Origin: Phytophthora hibernalis
Lineage: Eukaryota > Oomycota > Peronosporomycetes > Peronosporales > Peronosporaceae
Reading direction: 5' to 3'
Length of the DNA stretch: 64,000 nt
Assembly: GCA_012656075.1 (NCBI GenBank)
Contig: JAAKBF010000221.1
Span: forward strand, 744,001-808,000
In this document: positions 44,433-57,400 of the stretch, one piece after another
How the letters are laid out: each line of letters starts with the position of its first letter
How positions within the stretch are numbered: the stretch's first letter is position 1
Made by a program: the position numbers and the translations under genes
Notes under the pieces: model-generated
Seen by the model: the letters and a program-made list of their open reading frames with translations, nothing else
Database searches by the model: none
What the model was told of the DNA's origin: nothing

Positions 44433-45982
44433 CTACACTTGTGGTAGCTCTGTAAAATGAACCAAACAATTAGTTTCTTCTGCTGGGCCTCCTAATGATT
44501 TCCCGAAGACACTCACAATACCAGAGCACGGTCGTTCAGAACATGGTGTCACCCTTTGCCCGTGAACTTCTCCGATCACTATCATATCTTGCCGCGGAAT
44601 CGAAAGCCAGAGAAGCTTGTTGAGAACTAGGAAGTGAGCTCCGTCTTCGTCCTGCATATCCAAAATACCGAAGGACTTCAGCGTTTCTACCTTGTATCGG
44701 AGCTTGTCGTCCTCCCAGACGTAGCCGCCCAGTAATATCATCTTGGCCCGCACACTTAGAGTTGTGTCGACACAGCACGGAGCCGTAAAAGTTTGAAAGA
44801 GCCGTACGTCAATCGTACAGTGATGATAGCCCCAAGTGCCCGGGTAGTTGTGATAACAGCCACAATGCCTAGTACGATAATGCCGTGCCCCACCAAGCTC
44901 CACACGTAGTAAGAGACTGCTTCCGCTGCAGACTTAGTCCGCTGGAGACTGGATCGGTTTAGCGACGTGAGGTAAGATTGCATCATTACCGCGCACAGAA
45001 GCTCCCCCATCAAGGCCGTCTCGAAGTTGAACAGAAGTCGCTTGATAAAACAGCGCGCCTTCTCCCCAAGCCAATTCATACTTTCGACCATCTCAAAAGC
45101 ATCGACAGCACGCCCGACAGGTTGTACCCCAACGAAATATACTGCACCTTTGCTAAGAAGCCGTCCTGGGCAATTAACATGAACAGGTCGCTCATGAGAC
45201 CTTCGACCAGAAGATATAGTATCATCGCACGGTGATAGTTTCTCGCATCATGCGCTGACAACCGCAAACTCTCTTGGACGTACACAACTGCGTCCTTGAA
45301 CCGAATTTTCTCGTGCATGTTGTCGCACCTCCTTCCGTAGCGTTTGCACGAAATATAGCTTCTCCGCATCAGAATCGCGCGGTAAAAATCCAAACTGCTC
45401 CAAACAACCCGTACCAGTATGATCGTCTGTACGAAGTATCCCCGGTATCGTTCGACAAGGCTGGACCATTACTGTCGTACGTTCCTAGCCCGTTCACAAG
45501 TACATACGCCGTCTGGTCATTAGCACAGTACGTCCCCGATGCCTCCTCGTAGAAGCCGTAGTAGCCGATACTTCCGTGGTAAAAGTAATGTTGGAACGGG
45601 TAGCTCTCCCGGAACAGCTTGCTGGTGTTGTAGAAGATGGGGCGGTTCTTTCGGAGTCCAAAACGTACGCTCCGTGGATGTTGTACTGAGTCACAACGAA
45701 GTGACAGATTCGCCCATGCGGAACAGTGTAGTAGTGCGTGACCCCAACATTCCACCACGCACCAGCCACCATCAATCCTTCCACCGGACAAAACTCCGTG
45801 ATATTCGCCGTCTCGATTGCGGTCTCGGCCGGAACGACCAAAGTCTGGGAAATTTTGTGGGGCGTCACGAACTTGATGAAACTCCTGGCTTGTAGGAACA
45901 AAGGCAACAGCCCGACACATAGCCACACTCCCAGCAGCAGTCTCCTCGCAGTGAAGAGCGTCCCACCTTCGTCACTACTCAC
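44433..45982 (-). CDS. Unrecognised multipass membrane protein
   Basis: I do not recognise a family. The start (MSSDEGGTLFTARRLLLG) leads into a signal-anchor helix, then an extracellular-looking domain with Cys, Tyr and N-glycosylation sequons (NIT, NTS, NDT). Several more hydrophobic helices follow (WYGLFGAVWIF, LLVEGLMSDLFMLIA, YVWSLVGHGIIVLGIVAVIT), and a cytosolic tail (WEDDKLRYKVETLKSFGIL). The reading frame moves five times: near 45650, at the T runs on the minus strand matching plus-strand AAAAA 45383 and AAAA 45095, near 44790, and possibly once more. Each move needs about one base. Its length of about 500 residues and lack of known domains suggest an oomycete-specific membrane family. 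Confidence 0.55.
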
Positions 45983-46559
45983 CCGTTGTCGGCGTACTCC
46001 CCATCAATGCAGTACACCTTGATTTTTCCTGGATGATGAAAAGTATCGTCCGATGCTGGAAGCAGGCGCGATCTTCATGCTCCCGGTCGATCTCATTGTG
46101 CGTGGTCGACGAATTTAGTCGCTCCTCTCCAAAAAATAGAGATGCCAGCTCTTGTCGTCTTCTTCAGCTTGGTTGCTTCAAAAATGGGAAGTGGGAAGTA
46201 GGACCCGCTACGTCCGTCCTTCATAATATACCTCTTTCCATGCGCTTCATCGCATATTGTCGAAGGTGTGCACTGGTATTGTGGGGTTCTTGTCGGATGG
46301 TTCAAGGACGTTCAACTGCATTCGATCATCTAATAGAATCGACCAGACGGACAGTATTTGTGAATTCCTCTCACGAGGAAACGGGCAGAGCCGACTTCGC
46401 TCAGCTTCGGTGCATGCGATTGTGCGGTTTACGATCTTCATCAACAGGTATTTTTACCATGCATATTTCGAAGTTCAAAAACAATAACGTTAGCTCAACT
46501 TTTGTACCACTCACAAACTTTACTTTCGTGAAAAAGACGCGGTGAAAGAAATTCAAAAA
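45983..46559. other. Divergent intergenic region, nothing recognised
   Basis: This is 577 bp between the membrane-protein gene and the Aurora kinase gene. The open frames have no family content. Promoters for both genes must lie here, but I see no clear element. Confidence 0.45.
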
Positions 46560-48592
46560 ATGGCGGAGAGTCGGATGCTGGCGCTGGAGAAATGGCGCGC
46601 GGAGAGGCGTCGCCAGAAGGAGCAGCAGGCGGAGAAGTCCGCCAGGGCCTCTCGCCCTTCTCGACGCGTCGTCACCCACCGGTAAAGAGGATCTGCGAGG
46701 CGCGCGACAATAAACGCTTCAGGTCTCACAGTCTCCAACGTATTTTCCTCCTTCTAGACCTTCCCAAGCAGCCCCAATGCGGGCGTCTGCATCTCGTGTA
46801 GAGCGTAAAGTGCCACCGTTGACGCTAGTGGCAGCGCGTCGTGTGTCCTACGAGTCTGCGGGTCTCGTGACGTCGATCGTGCCGATCCGAGAGCTGGAGA
46901 CGTCCCAGCAGACGCAGGAGCAGGAAAATCCCGAGACGGTTGAGACGCCAGCATCTACGATGGACAGCAGCAGTACAGCAACAACTGGAGACTCGCAGAC
47001 AGACGTTCTAATGGCCAAGCAGCTCAAAAAGAGACGCAAGAGCTACATTTCGCCGGGCTCGAATGTCCCGTCCCTGGCTGGTGGTGCACAACGCGTGCTG
47101 ACGCCCACGCGGCTGCTACAGCACGAGAGTGACGATGGAGGAATGGATGGAGACTTGGATGGCGCGACTCCGGAAATTGTACCGGGGCCGAGACGTGTGA
47201 GCGTACTGGCGACTCGACAGAGACAACAGGAAAGTGACATTGTGACGTCGCGAGAGTCGCAAGATGAGAGCGTGAAAGAAGAGGAAGACACGAATAAAAC
47301 TGTGTTGCATCGTGTGCCGAGTACTGCAGCACGGAGGAACAGCAGTCCAAACAGCGATGCGGATCAGATACAGATGAAGACAGAGACGACCGTGGTGATT
47401 CAGAGAGAGGACGTGAAGGACGATCTACAGCAGACTTTACGTGTGCGATTGATATCTACGAACAGTGACGATGACGCAACACCTGAAGTGGCTAGCCCGC
47501 CGCCCGAGCGGAAACTTGTTTTCCGGACCGGATTCCTGTCGAATCGGAACCTCAGGCAACAACTTCCGTTGAAATCAAGACCCCACGAAAAAGCATTTCG
47601 AACCGATTGTCCATAGATGGCTCAAAGCCCGCTCATTCACTTAGCGAACGGCTGCAAGGAAACCCAAAATGGGAAATGGACGATTTCATCGTGACGAAGA
47701 ACCTGGGTCAAGGCAAGTTCGGGAATGTCTACTTAGCGAAGGAGAAGTGCTCCAATGTGACCGTCGCTCTCAAGGTATGTGCTATTTTTCATCATTTGCG
47801 CTGACACCTTTACTGACAAATAGTGTGGACAGGTTTTATTTAAGTCGCCTTTGAAGCGTGATTGCGGTATTTCTAGTCTAAAACGAGAGATCGAGATCCA
47901 AGCGCGGCTTCACCACCAGAATGTTCTGCACATGCATGGCTACTTCTACGACGACTCGTGCGTATATCTTGTGCTCGAATACGCGCCTTGTGGGGAACTC
48001 TACAAAGAGCTCGCAAAAGAGAAGTTTTTCGCTGATGCCGTTGCTGCGCACTACGTGTGTCAAGTTGTTGAAGCGCTGAAGTATTGCCACTACTACAGCG
48101 TGATTCACCGAGACATCAAGGTAAGTTTGACATGCTTGAATGAATTCTTGTGAGGGGCTAATTGTTTATGAATCCTGCTTGCAGCCTGAAAATTTGCTGC
48201 TAGGATACAACCAAACCATAAAGCTTGCTGATTTTGGTTGGTCAGTTTACGCGCCGAAGCCGTACAACACGCGAAAGACCTTCTGCGGTACTCCGGATTA
48301 CTTGAGTCCCGAAATGATTCTCGGAGAACCATACGACTTTCGGACTGACTCGTGGAGCCTTGGTGTGCTCACGTTTGAGTTGCTAATTGGCTCGACGCCG
48401 TTCTATTGCGAAAATCGACTGGACATGTACAAGCGAATCGAGATGGTTGATTACCAATTCCCACCAAGCCCGCAAATTTCTGATACGGCTAAAACCTTTA
48501 TCGCTGGGCTGCTCAAGCGGAATCCTAAAGAACGAATAAGCCTTGAAGACGCTGCTAACCATCCGTGGATCAAGAATCGACATTCAAATTAA
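46560..48592 (+). CDS. Aurora-type mitotic protein kinase
   Basis: This is a Ser/Thr kinase for spindle and chromosome segregation. Exon 1 (46560-46681) starts MAESRMLALEKWRAERR. An intron of about 75 bp follows, then a long disordered N-terminal region with SPGSNVPSL and Ser/Thr-Pro sites. The kinase domain starts MDDFIVTKNLGQGKFGNVYLA. VALK is followed by an intron of about 55 bp (47776-47831) and the next exon has REIEIQARLHHQNVLHMHGY. HRDIK, then another intron (48121-48184), PENLLLG, DFGWSV and the Aurora T-loop RKTFCGTPDYLSPEM follow. A break near 47524 (CC run before DRIPVE) separates N-terminal and kinase frames; one C restores it. The N-terminus of about 330 residues is long for the family. 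The A or B subtype cannot be told. Confidence 0.9.
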
Positions 48593-48782
48593 CATAATAC
48601 TTCGTAGAATATAGCACTGAGAATGTTAACATAAAAAGTCGATGCGTTCAGCTGTCAAGATAACTCCACAAACACTGCAACTTGATCAGACTAGGCGATA
48701 TTTGCCGTTGATATGAACAACCAAAGCATCATATTGCATCTGTAATGATACACAAGAAGCGGTCAGTAAACATATCTCGAGG

Positions 48783-50344
48783 TCATTTCGCCACCACCAA
48801 GCTTACGTTCGTAAGGATCTCCGTGATCTGGTCAACTGGCAGAGTGGGAAAACTAAAACGCAGGTCTACAATGGAACAACCGATACCGGTATCACGTTTC
48901 GCCTCCAACTGGCGATAAACTAGAGCTGTGCATGAAACAAAAGCAACACAAAGGTTAGGTCCAAACCTCAGCCAGAAAGCAGTAAACGACTTACTGCTCC
49001 ATTCTTCCTGCAACTTCGGAGCAGACGAAGCGGGATGAGACACAGCCAGCTCAAATACGACAAGTCCATGCTGCACTTCCTCCTCAGCACTGAACAACTG
49101 CCGATAATGACGCTCAGCCTCAGTTGAAGCATTGAAGGTTCCTGCCCCCACAAAGGAGCTCTGTGGAAGCAGCGCATTCACATTTTCAGCTTCAAGAACG
49201 GAATGCAGTCGCGAGTATTTGCGAACTGCTGCCACGGTAGTTAGCGTTTTGCCGTTGATCGTGATTCGGTCATTCACGTGAATGATAGAGTATGGAGCGA
49301 CGTTTAGTCTGTATCAACAATGCAACAGCGACTATTAGAACACTCGGTTTAAGCCTTTCCAGCAAAAAGTTGCGTACCGAATCTCGAGCGACTTTGCTCC
49401 CTGTTCGATCAACGTGTGGTCTCTCTCCAGAAGCGCGAACTGGTAATCCGCAGGAGGCACGCTAGTTTCCAAATGAACGCTTCGTCGTTCCCAGGGCTTC
49501 TCGATGAGAGTGCTAGCTTTTCCAGGCTGGTTAGCTTGATGGCCATTTGTGTCCTGCTGAACAACAACAGTATTATCCTCCGAATTTGATGCTGCGTCGC
49601 TATTGTTGATCGTCGGAAATGCGAGGAGCGCAAGTGCAGCCGGTGACGAGGCGTGAGAAACGGCGTAGTCGTTTTCGTACCTTTAGCCATGAAAATCAAA
49701 ACAAAAGTAAGCATCATCACCGCTCGCGCAAGAGCCCTAAACACTTACAGATGCATAACCTCGATCATTCTCAGCGTCTCCATGTTTCGATCCTGCACTT
49801 CACGGACTCTTCACAACGCATCCGTCAGCAAAAGTACAACACATGCAATTTTCAGCTCAGAAGATGGCTTACTGGGAAGCATTCATCCAGCGTCGACTGC
49901 GCGTCATATCCGATAGCGGCCACGGCTCCTCGATGTCCCCAACACATTCCACCTGCATCAACAAAATTCCTATTAGCCAAACCATTTTTTTCATTACCGT
50001 TATTTCATTCAAATAAAATGGTACTACTGCAGTACCCACCAAAGCCCCCAGTTGAATATCTTGCTGCCCAACTCTGGCATTTGGTATCACCTCCACGTTC
50101 ATTAACCCTGTGCCATCGTCTGCACCATTCGCAAATTTAGTGTTACTACATGCAAAATAAAAAGATTTCGTATTATTTCCTGACCAAGCTTGAGCTGTGT
50201 CTCATTCCTCTTCACACACACGCCCACTACCTGAACGCGGTTGAAATTCGCGTGAGCCACTCGGTAGCTGCGTGTCTGCGCGTCGAGCACCACCGCCGCG
50301 CTGTGAAGCTGCGCAATACACAGCCGCACTGCACTCGTCTCCAT
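48783..50344 (-). CDS. ASCH/PUA-like domain protein, multi-exon
   Basis: No specific name is possible. Exons read on the minus strand include METSAVRLCIAQLHS...VAHANFNRVQ (50231-50344), MNVEVIPNARVGQQDIQLGAL, REVQDRNMETLRMIEVMHL, a Ser/Asn-rich stretch, and PWERRSVHLETSVPPADYQF followed by EQGAKSLEIR. An intron of about 70 bp precedes LNVAPYSIIHVNDRITINGK. The KSLEIR then VNDRITI arrangement resembles the K-x-x-E-x-R and GDRI motifs of the ASCH domain, a PUA-like RNA-binding fold. The first exons resemble an Sm-like half, but weakly. At least five introns are needed and several junctions are guesses. It ends VSLVVAK at 48786. It is divergent from the monooxygenase, with 231 bp between starts. 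Confidence 0.42.
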
Positions 50345-50575
50345 TAAGAAATACTACGTACTACAGTGGTGCACAAACTATACTAAGTAATACCGGTACT
50401 GTGTACTATTATAATACCGTATCTGAGTCCGAAATCTGAGTCCAAAAAAACTTACGAAATAATATTTGTTACTCCTAAAATTAGCCAAGCGATTTTCTCG
50501 AAAATTTTCAACTGGTTCGTACGCATTAGGATGATGATCCAGAGAGACCCTTCAGTTTAGGAATCTTCATCCAGA

Positions 50576-52261
50576 ATGGTACTGCGTGTGGCTGTGATTG
50601 GTGGTGGCGCTGCTGGGATTGTCGCTGCCAAGTGTCTGAGAGATGAAGGCCACTCGGTCATTCTGTTCGAGAAGAGCCATAGTGTGGGGGTCTGGAAGTA
50701 CGACGACGATATCAGAGCCGACAGCTGTACTTACAAGGTACGTGGAGTTGTCATTTGAGCCCTTCATTACGAGTATTAATGTTTGTGGTTGTTTGAATTA
50801 TTTGCAGTCGCTGCGAACGAACTTACCCACTGCGGTGATGCAGTTCAAGGGTTTCCTTTTCCTGCCCACGTACCGAGTTTTCCTTCCCACGTGGACGTGC
50901 TCAAGTACATCAAAAGTTACACAGAGCACTTTGAGGTCACCGACGTGATCCGACTGAATTCCAGTGTGACGAGAGTGCAAAAGAGTGGTGAGGCGTGGAA
51001 TATTTGCGTGTCATCGACTGAACGAGGTGACTATGAGGAGGAGGTGGACAGGGTCGTGGTCTGCAACGGCCACTTCTCGGAACCGTATTACGCTACTGTG
51101 AAAGGGATCGAACACTTTCGGGGTACTAAAGTGCACTCAAAGTCCTACAGATCCCCGGAACCATACGCTAAAAAGGTATAACCTGCGCTGGGTATGCTTA
51201 TACCCGGTCAAAGCTCTAACGAGATATTGCTGTTTTTATGATGAAAGACGGTCCTTATTATTGGACGTGGACCATCGGGTGGGGAGATTTCGAGAGAGCT
51301 CGCAAATAATGGCGCTGCAGGTGTCATCGTTTCTTCGCAGAAAAATGTGGCTGAAGCCGATTCTGACTGTGGAGGTCAGCCTGACAGCCGACAGAAGCAG
51401 GCCGGAGTGGATCATGTCGAGCCCGATGGTACCGTGGTTCTCACGGACGGAATGCACTTGCCTCCGGGTGGCGCTGAACCTACACCTCAGCGCTTAAAGT
51501 TGAGTGCCGGTGATACAAGGGTATTGAAACCCGAGATAGATTTCATGGATGAAGCTGGAGATGTTCATTTTATTGACGGTTCTACCATCGCCAAGCCCGA
51601 CGCGATCATTTATTGTACCGGGTATGTGTATTCTTTTGGCGGCTTCTTACCATCAGAATTACTTTTTCCCAAGGCTGCTGTTGATCTGGAAAAGCTTGGC
51701 CTCGAGCATGAGCTAAGCGTGGAGGTTGTCACTGCCGCTGCTGCTGGTATCGCCGTCGCACCTACCTACAAGCAAATATTTTCGATAGAAGATCCGACAC
51801 TAGCTTTTATTGGACTTCCATTTGACACAGCAACATTTCAATGCTTCGAGCTTCAGTCCGTTTGGGTATCGCGCATTTTCAGTGGCTCCATTATGCTACC
51901 GATCAAACCAGACATGTACGCAGCTTTCTGCGAAGAAATTCGTCAGACGAAGCCTCCTGTGCGCAAGAATATACACAGTCTAGGGATCAAGCACTTCCCA
52001 TACTTCACGTAAGTCCCTATTCAATTATCTTGTTGGTGAGTGAGTTGCTAATCCATTTTTTGTTTATCTAGGGAGCTATGGTCACTTTCGAAGAGTCCAG
52101 TTGATCTGGTGGCTCTTGCTCTATTTGGCGATGCTGCATTCCTTCTTCTTAACTTTGACAACTTCCGGTCAGCGACCTACAAACAAGACACTACGACTGG
52201 AAAGTGGATTCGTCGCTTTACCCCAAAAGGAACCTTGACCGAAGACGTGAAGACATTCTAA
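50576..52261 (+). CDS. Flavin-containing monooxygenase (FMO-like)
   Basis: This is an NADPH- and FAD-dependent monooxygenase of soft nucleophiles. The FAD motif GGGAAG (in VAVIGGGAAGIVAAKCL) is at the start, the NADPH motif GRGPSG follows intron 2, and a YCTGY signature and SLRTNLPTAVMQF are present. Exons are separated by introns 50737-50807, 51177-51248 and about 52009-52071, all GT-AG. A one-base break near 50850 (KGFLF rather than KGFPFP) needs one C. An FMO-type linker with an insert (51370-51540) is Asp/Gly-rich. The stop is TAA at 52259. The ATG at 50576 is well placed before the FAD fold. About 500 residues is normal for FMOs. Confidence 0.88.
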
Positions 52262-52373
52262 AAGTTCTGCTAGGATAGCCTACGACGTAGAAACTCATTG
52301 GGAATACGTGCTTTTATTCTCAAGATTGTGTTCGTGTTTCCAGCAACGTGTCTCTCTACCTAAGCATTCAGCG

Positions 52374-54432
52374 CTAAGCATTGAGCGTTGTGAAGTTAGA
52401 TTCGGGGCCAACGCGACCATCAGTACCCCAACCAGCCACGCCAGCCACAGTTACAAAGTACGTCATATTCGGCTGTAGATTGGAAATGGTTGTTGAAGTG
52501 CTCAAACCACGATAGACTTCGACGCGGTTCAGACGGAGCGAATACGCTTGAACAGACGTCAATGGTTCCCACAACACTGTCACCTCTGATGGAGTTACAT
52601 GGGTTGTGTTCGGCGGATTATCTGGAACTGAAATCGTCAAGTACGTGGCTGTAAGGAATAAAGAGAGTAAGGTTAAACGATGGAGTGGTCAAAACTGCAC
52701 CAATGGAGCTACCAGTACGCACGAATAGTGTCCAGGTAAGAGTGCCAACCCCATCTAGCGTAGCCCTGTATGAAGGAGCCTAGAGCGATTGCCTGGGATA
52801 TCGCCGCGGCCGGAGTTGGGAAGGCAGTAATAGGAATAATTAGTGCCCCAAGCATTGCGTGGTGAAGGTGAAGCGACGTCGATGGATAGAATCCCCACGA
52901 CACGAGCACCGTTGTGATGACTATCACATACATCAGAATTTCTTCTTCCACTTTCCGCTGCGATATTGACTCCTCAAGACTGACAAGGCTAAAACAGCCA
53001 GCCCAACGCCGATCAGAGTATAGACAACGTATGTGCCCGCGTTGACATTTCGCTGTTCATGTCCACCAAGGTCGATATTAAGCCATGGGAGGTATCCGAT
53101 GAAGTTCATATTAACCATGATGTGGAATGGCAACACGTAGCACAAGACCCACATCACAATACGTCGCTTTAGCGCCAACGATTTCCATCCCCGGAATGTG
53201 CTGATTGCGGCCAATCGGTATGCCAAACTGCTTGCAGCCAACAAAATCATCACCTCGCCATAAGAATTGATAGTGATGCCGGCATAATTCTGGCTTGAGG
53301 GCTGCCCGATTAGCCGTGTGTAGAAGAACCCCCAAACTACTAGCCAGTAAAACATAACAGCGGGATTTACGCGCGGCAGCAATCCAAAACCGGCTATGAA
53401 AATAACACCAACTGCGAGAATCCACCACGACAGATCGGTGCAGTATATGCTGGACGCTTCTTTGAACTCAATCGTCTTTGGGAACCAGGACAGGTATTCC
53501 TTGGTTGTGACTCCGTTGGCCGCGGACGAGTAAAATGCATTGGCACCACCTGAAAAGCCACGGCAATGATAAGAACATGAACCGAATTGCAGTCTTAGAG
53601 ATGGCATCCTACCTGCAAAACGGTAGAATGCGCAGCCACCATTCGAGGAGACAACACCGGCATGCGCTGCTGCGCGGCAGATTCTGGAGTCGGCTCTGTA
53701 AGGAATGTAGACATGCATACATGGATGAGTTAGGCGTCTCGCGTCAAGTGTTGTAATGTCGTACCTGTAAGGACCAGATCCAAAAACGGCCATTGAAGAT
53801 GATTGATCTATAGGACACCAAAGGCAACAAAGTGAACAAGTGAATCAATCACCTCTATGGTGAATGCAACTTACCTAGAGTGCAGCGTGTTGGACACCGA
53901 AATGCTGTCCACTCTGATTCAAAAGGCCGGCAATCCACACCCCACAAGCCACACGACGTGCCAAAGCCCCAGGAGCGACAACCGAGGAACTCAGGAATGC
54001 TTCCATCCTCCATAGACGCCGCAAAGAAACTCAAGTAGATCAAAAGTACCAGCAGCACAAGCGCAACTATAACGTAGATCACCACGATCCAATGCGTCGA
54101 AATCCACGCGATAACTGTCTTTTCGGGGTGACGGGTTTCACGGCTGTGAGCTGTACGCTGTGCACACTTGCTCGGCTTTCGTCGTGCTGCGAGTGCTGTG
54201 AATGCTGCGAGATATCAGAAACCTTTTTCTCTGAGCGAGAAACACGAAGTCGAGAGCGTGTTCGCCATTTATCTCTTATGTTGGTCCACGGACGAACTTC
54301 CTGCGCTTGGCTCGTCGGCATTACGCCAGATGAAAAGTGTCCAGACAAGTCACATGTTGGCATATAAAAAGAAATCAAGAATTGAAGTGCGCTTAGCATC
54401 TGCCGGGATACTTCTTCGTGGTAGGATCTCAT
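52374..54432 (-). CDS. LCCL-domain / multipass / fibronectin-III membrane protein
   Basis: The N-terminal cytosolic part is basic and Ser-rich. A transmembrane anchor (VIYVIVALVLLVLLIYLSFF) follows, then an LCCL domain spread over two exons: CRPFESEWTAFRCPTRCTL, then VFGSGPYRADSRICRAAAHA with GVVSSNGGC. LCCL proteins have GSGPYTDDS and ICRAAVHAGV here. Then come about seven hydrophobic helices (53400-52710) and a C-terminal FN3 domain (52374-52640, VTVLWEPL and YFVTVAGV). Introns at about 53856-53799, 53760-53697, 53624-53552 and 52708-52645 fit GT-AG. Breaks at plus-strand GGGG 54126 and TTT 52952 each need one base. The start is uncertain (54432 or 54363). Fungal LCCL proteins have a similar anchor and helices; FN3 at the end is unusual. 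Confidence 0.72.
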
Positions 54433-54486
54433 AATGAGGATTAATTTGAGCTTGCGTTACGCTAGGCGAATACTTCGTAGTACAAT

Positions 54487-57400
54487 TCACAAGTTCAGCA
54501 CTGACTCCAACAGCGCTTGTGTAGCTTCCGCAGCTTCGCGCACATCAGGATCGGTTTCTGTCTCAGCGAGGGCCAGAGGACGGACGATCTCGAGAGTGCT
54601 TTCGGTGGTGCTAGGATCGTTCAGTCGCGGGACGATCAGTCCGAGAGTACGCAGTGCGCGGAACCGCAGGTTCGCTGTCTTGGATGTGCATTGCTCCACC
54701 ACAGTCTCGATCACGTCCCTTAACTTTTCCATTTGCTGCAGCTCCGGCGCAAGGAGCTCTACTGCCAGTAGTCCCGTGAGTCGCCCATGGAACGTGGATT
54801 GAAGGCACACCGACACACGGGGCACGCACTTTTCAGCCACCCACTCACTACCTAACGATTTCCCCAGCGAGGGAAGCTTTTCGCACACCACTGCACGGAC
54901 TTCTTGAACCGCGTCGCCCAACAGCTCCAAGCATGCATCAGCAAAATCGCCAGGAAGTACGGCGCCATCGTCCCGCTCGGCCCATGCAGCCACGCAATGA
55001 ACGAATTTAACGCGCACTCGCCACTGCACTGACGTACGCAGAGCTTGAATTGCGGGGAAAATCATGGCGGTCACAGTATCCGACGAGTTGTCACAGTAGC
55101 GAGCCATTTCTTCCAGAAGCGATGCACGCACCGTAGCATCTTGACTTTCGTCTAGAAACTGCGTGAAAATCGGGACCAGCTCGTCGTAATAGTTACTACC
55201 AACGAACTGCAGCGAGCGGCCAACAGACTGCGCCAAAGACAGTCTTACAGCCACTGACACGTCGGTTGACAGCGCATACGTTGCTGGAAGTACGCTTCGA
55301 ACAAACTTGAGCTGCGCGGCAACCACCAATTCCGAGTTTGCGCTAGAAGACTCGCCATTGGACTTGATACCATTATCAGTAGTATCATCCTGTGTAGCTG
55401 AGTCGTCCGTTTCTGAGCCAGAAGTTTGCTGCACAGCGATATCTCGGAGAGCCTCACCCAAAAGGAAGGCACCCTCAGCACAGGCGCGTCGAACTTCTAC
55501 AGTTGGATCACCCACCATCGACACAAAATGATCAACAAACACATCAGTGTACTCCGCGCCAAAAGCTCTGCAGAACGCAGGCAAAGTGCGAGCAGTTTCC
55601 AGCCGCACTTGCCATGATGAGTCGGATGTGTACGTGTTCACCATCGGTACCATCTGACAAAATAGAAGACGCAAGGCTTGTTCAGCTTCTTCGCGTGATA
55701 TGTTGTCATCTTCAAGAAGAAGACGGCGCAACGTGGTGGCCAGTGTTATGCAGCCCTTGACTGCAAAAATACGAACAATATCGTGGCTGTCTGCCGTTGA
55801 CTTCTCTAGGAGCTGAGCCGTCCAAGTGGCCACAGAAGACCCACCTGCTGCTGCTAAGTCTCCAATAACGGAAGTTACGGCACGACGCACCAGCGGGTTA
55901 TCATCATTGCACATGCGATCAAGCATGCCACGGAGCTGAACACGTATATCACCACGAACATGAGAATACACCAAAGAGAGAAGTGCCACGGGTACAATTC
56001 TTGCTGTTGGACTTGAGCTGATACTGAGCCGGGCAAACATAGGCACGAGGAGTTTGTCCACATCCGCATCGGTCAATGACAGAATCAGCATCTTCAATGC
56101 GTTTACCATGACGTCCCACGTGGCATGATTTTCGATAATAGACAAACTCTCAAGTACATGGAGCACCACCGCCAATAACAGTTCGTAACGATGGCGTCGG
56201 GTAACGCGGTCACCATCAGACGATTCCTTTGCGTCCACAAACTGCTGCATCCGTGCCGTACGCACCGCGAGCCACCCAAGGAACTGGATAGTTCGGATAA
56301 CAGTGCTTTCCCCTTATCGTCGTAGTCGTGGATTGAAGCAAACAGGTTCAACAAGAATCGGCGCTCGGCGCACATTTCGCCGGAACGTTCTTCGTCCATT
56401 GCCTCCATATCCTCTAAAAGGGCAGCGTCCCAAGCCTCATTTGCGGGTAATAATCTTTCCAAAGGATTCGGATATTGCTGATCCACAGTTGGGGGTGATA
56501 CTCCTCCGTGCTGAGGTACTGGAAGAGGGCCTTGGCTACAAGCTTTGGGAATGACAGCACGCCCTGGTGGATCTTCATCTGGAATACGCGGAAAGACATT
56601 CGATCCTGTTCCGGAATCGGGCGTTCTGTCTTCTGTTGTCGAATGTTCATAGACAATTGTCGACGAAGTGCCTTGTAATCATCAGAAGGAACAACTACGA
56701 GTTGCAGATTGAGCGGTCGCGTAGCCGTTTCAATCAAACGCAAAGTCTCCTTGTGAGTAAAGTGCGTGACTCGCTCTCCATTAAGTCCAACAAGCCAGCT
56801 CGATCGCTTAACGTTTGCGCGCTCAGCAGCACCTCCAGACTTGATGTCCACAACGATCGTTCGCTCCAAGATGTTCTCGACAGTAAGTCCAAGTGGTCCT
56901 GCAGGAATAGAAGCTGGGTAAGGTCTGTTGGCGCCCATAACAGTCGAGCTTGGCTGTTCCGGATCCCAGTCAAAGCCGACAATACCACGAAAGTCGCTAA
57001 TAATGCGATCCTCGGTCAAAAATGTGTTCACAGCGCGGTCCAAACTGAATTCTGAGTTCAGGAGCAGATCCACCAGCACTTTGAATTCCACTGCCGAAGT
57101 CCCCGCTACGGCATCTTGCATGGACTCCACAGCCCGACTTAAAACCTGAAGACCATATTTCGGCTCAATTGGCCCCTAGCACCCGCCTCGCCATTTGCTG
57201 AAGACATAACAACATCGCCATCGCTGTCTCTCGGTGGGGATTTTGTAACAATTCCTGAAGGCATTCCGTTGGCCTTTGGAGCAGCCTGCTGAGAGTTATG
57301 GGGGTCCGATGCACGGCGAAAGCGAAGCGCGGAAGGAACGAGTACGCGCTATAAAAATAAAGATCAGCACAATTGCGTTAATTCAGAGGCATGACGCATC

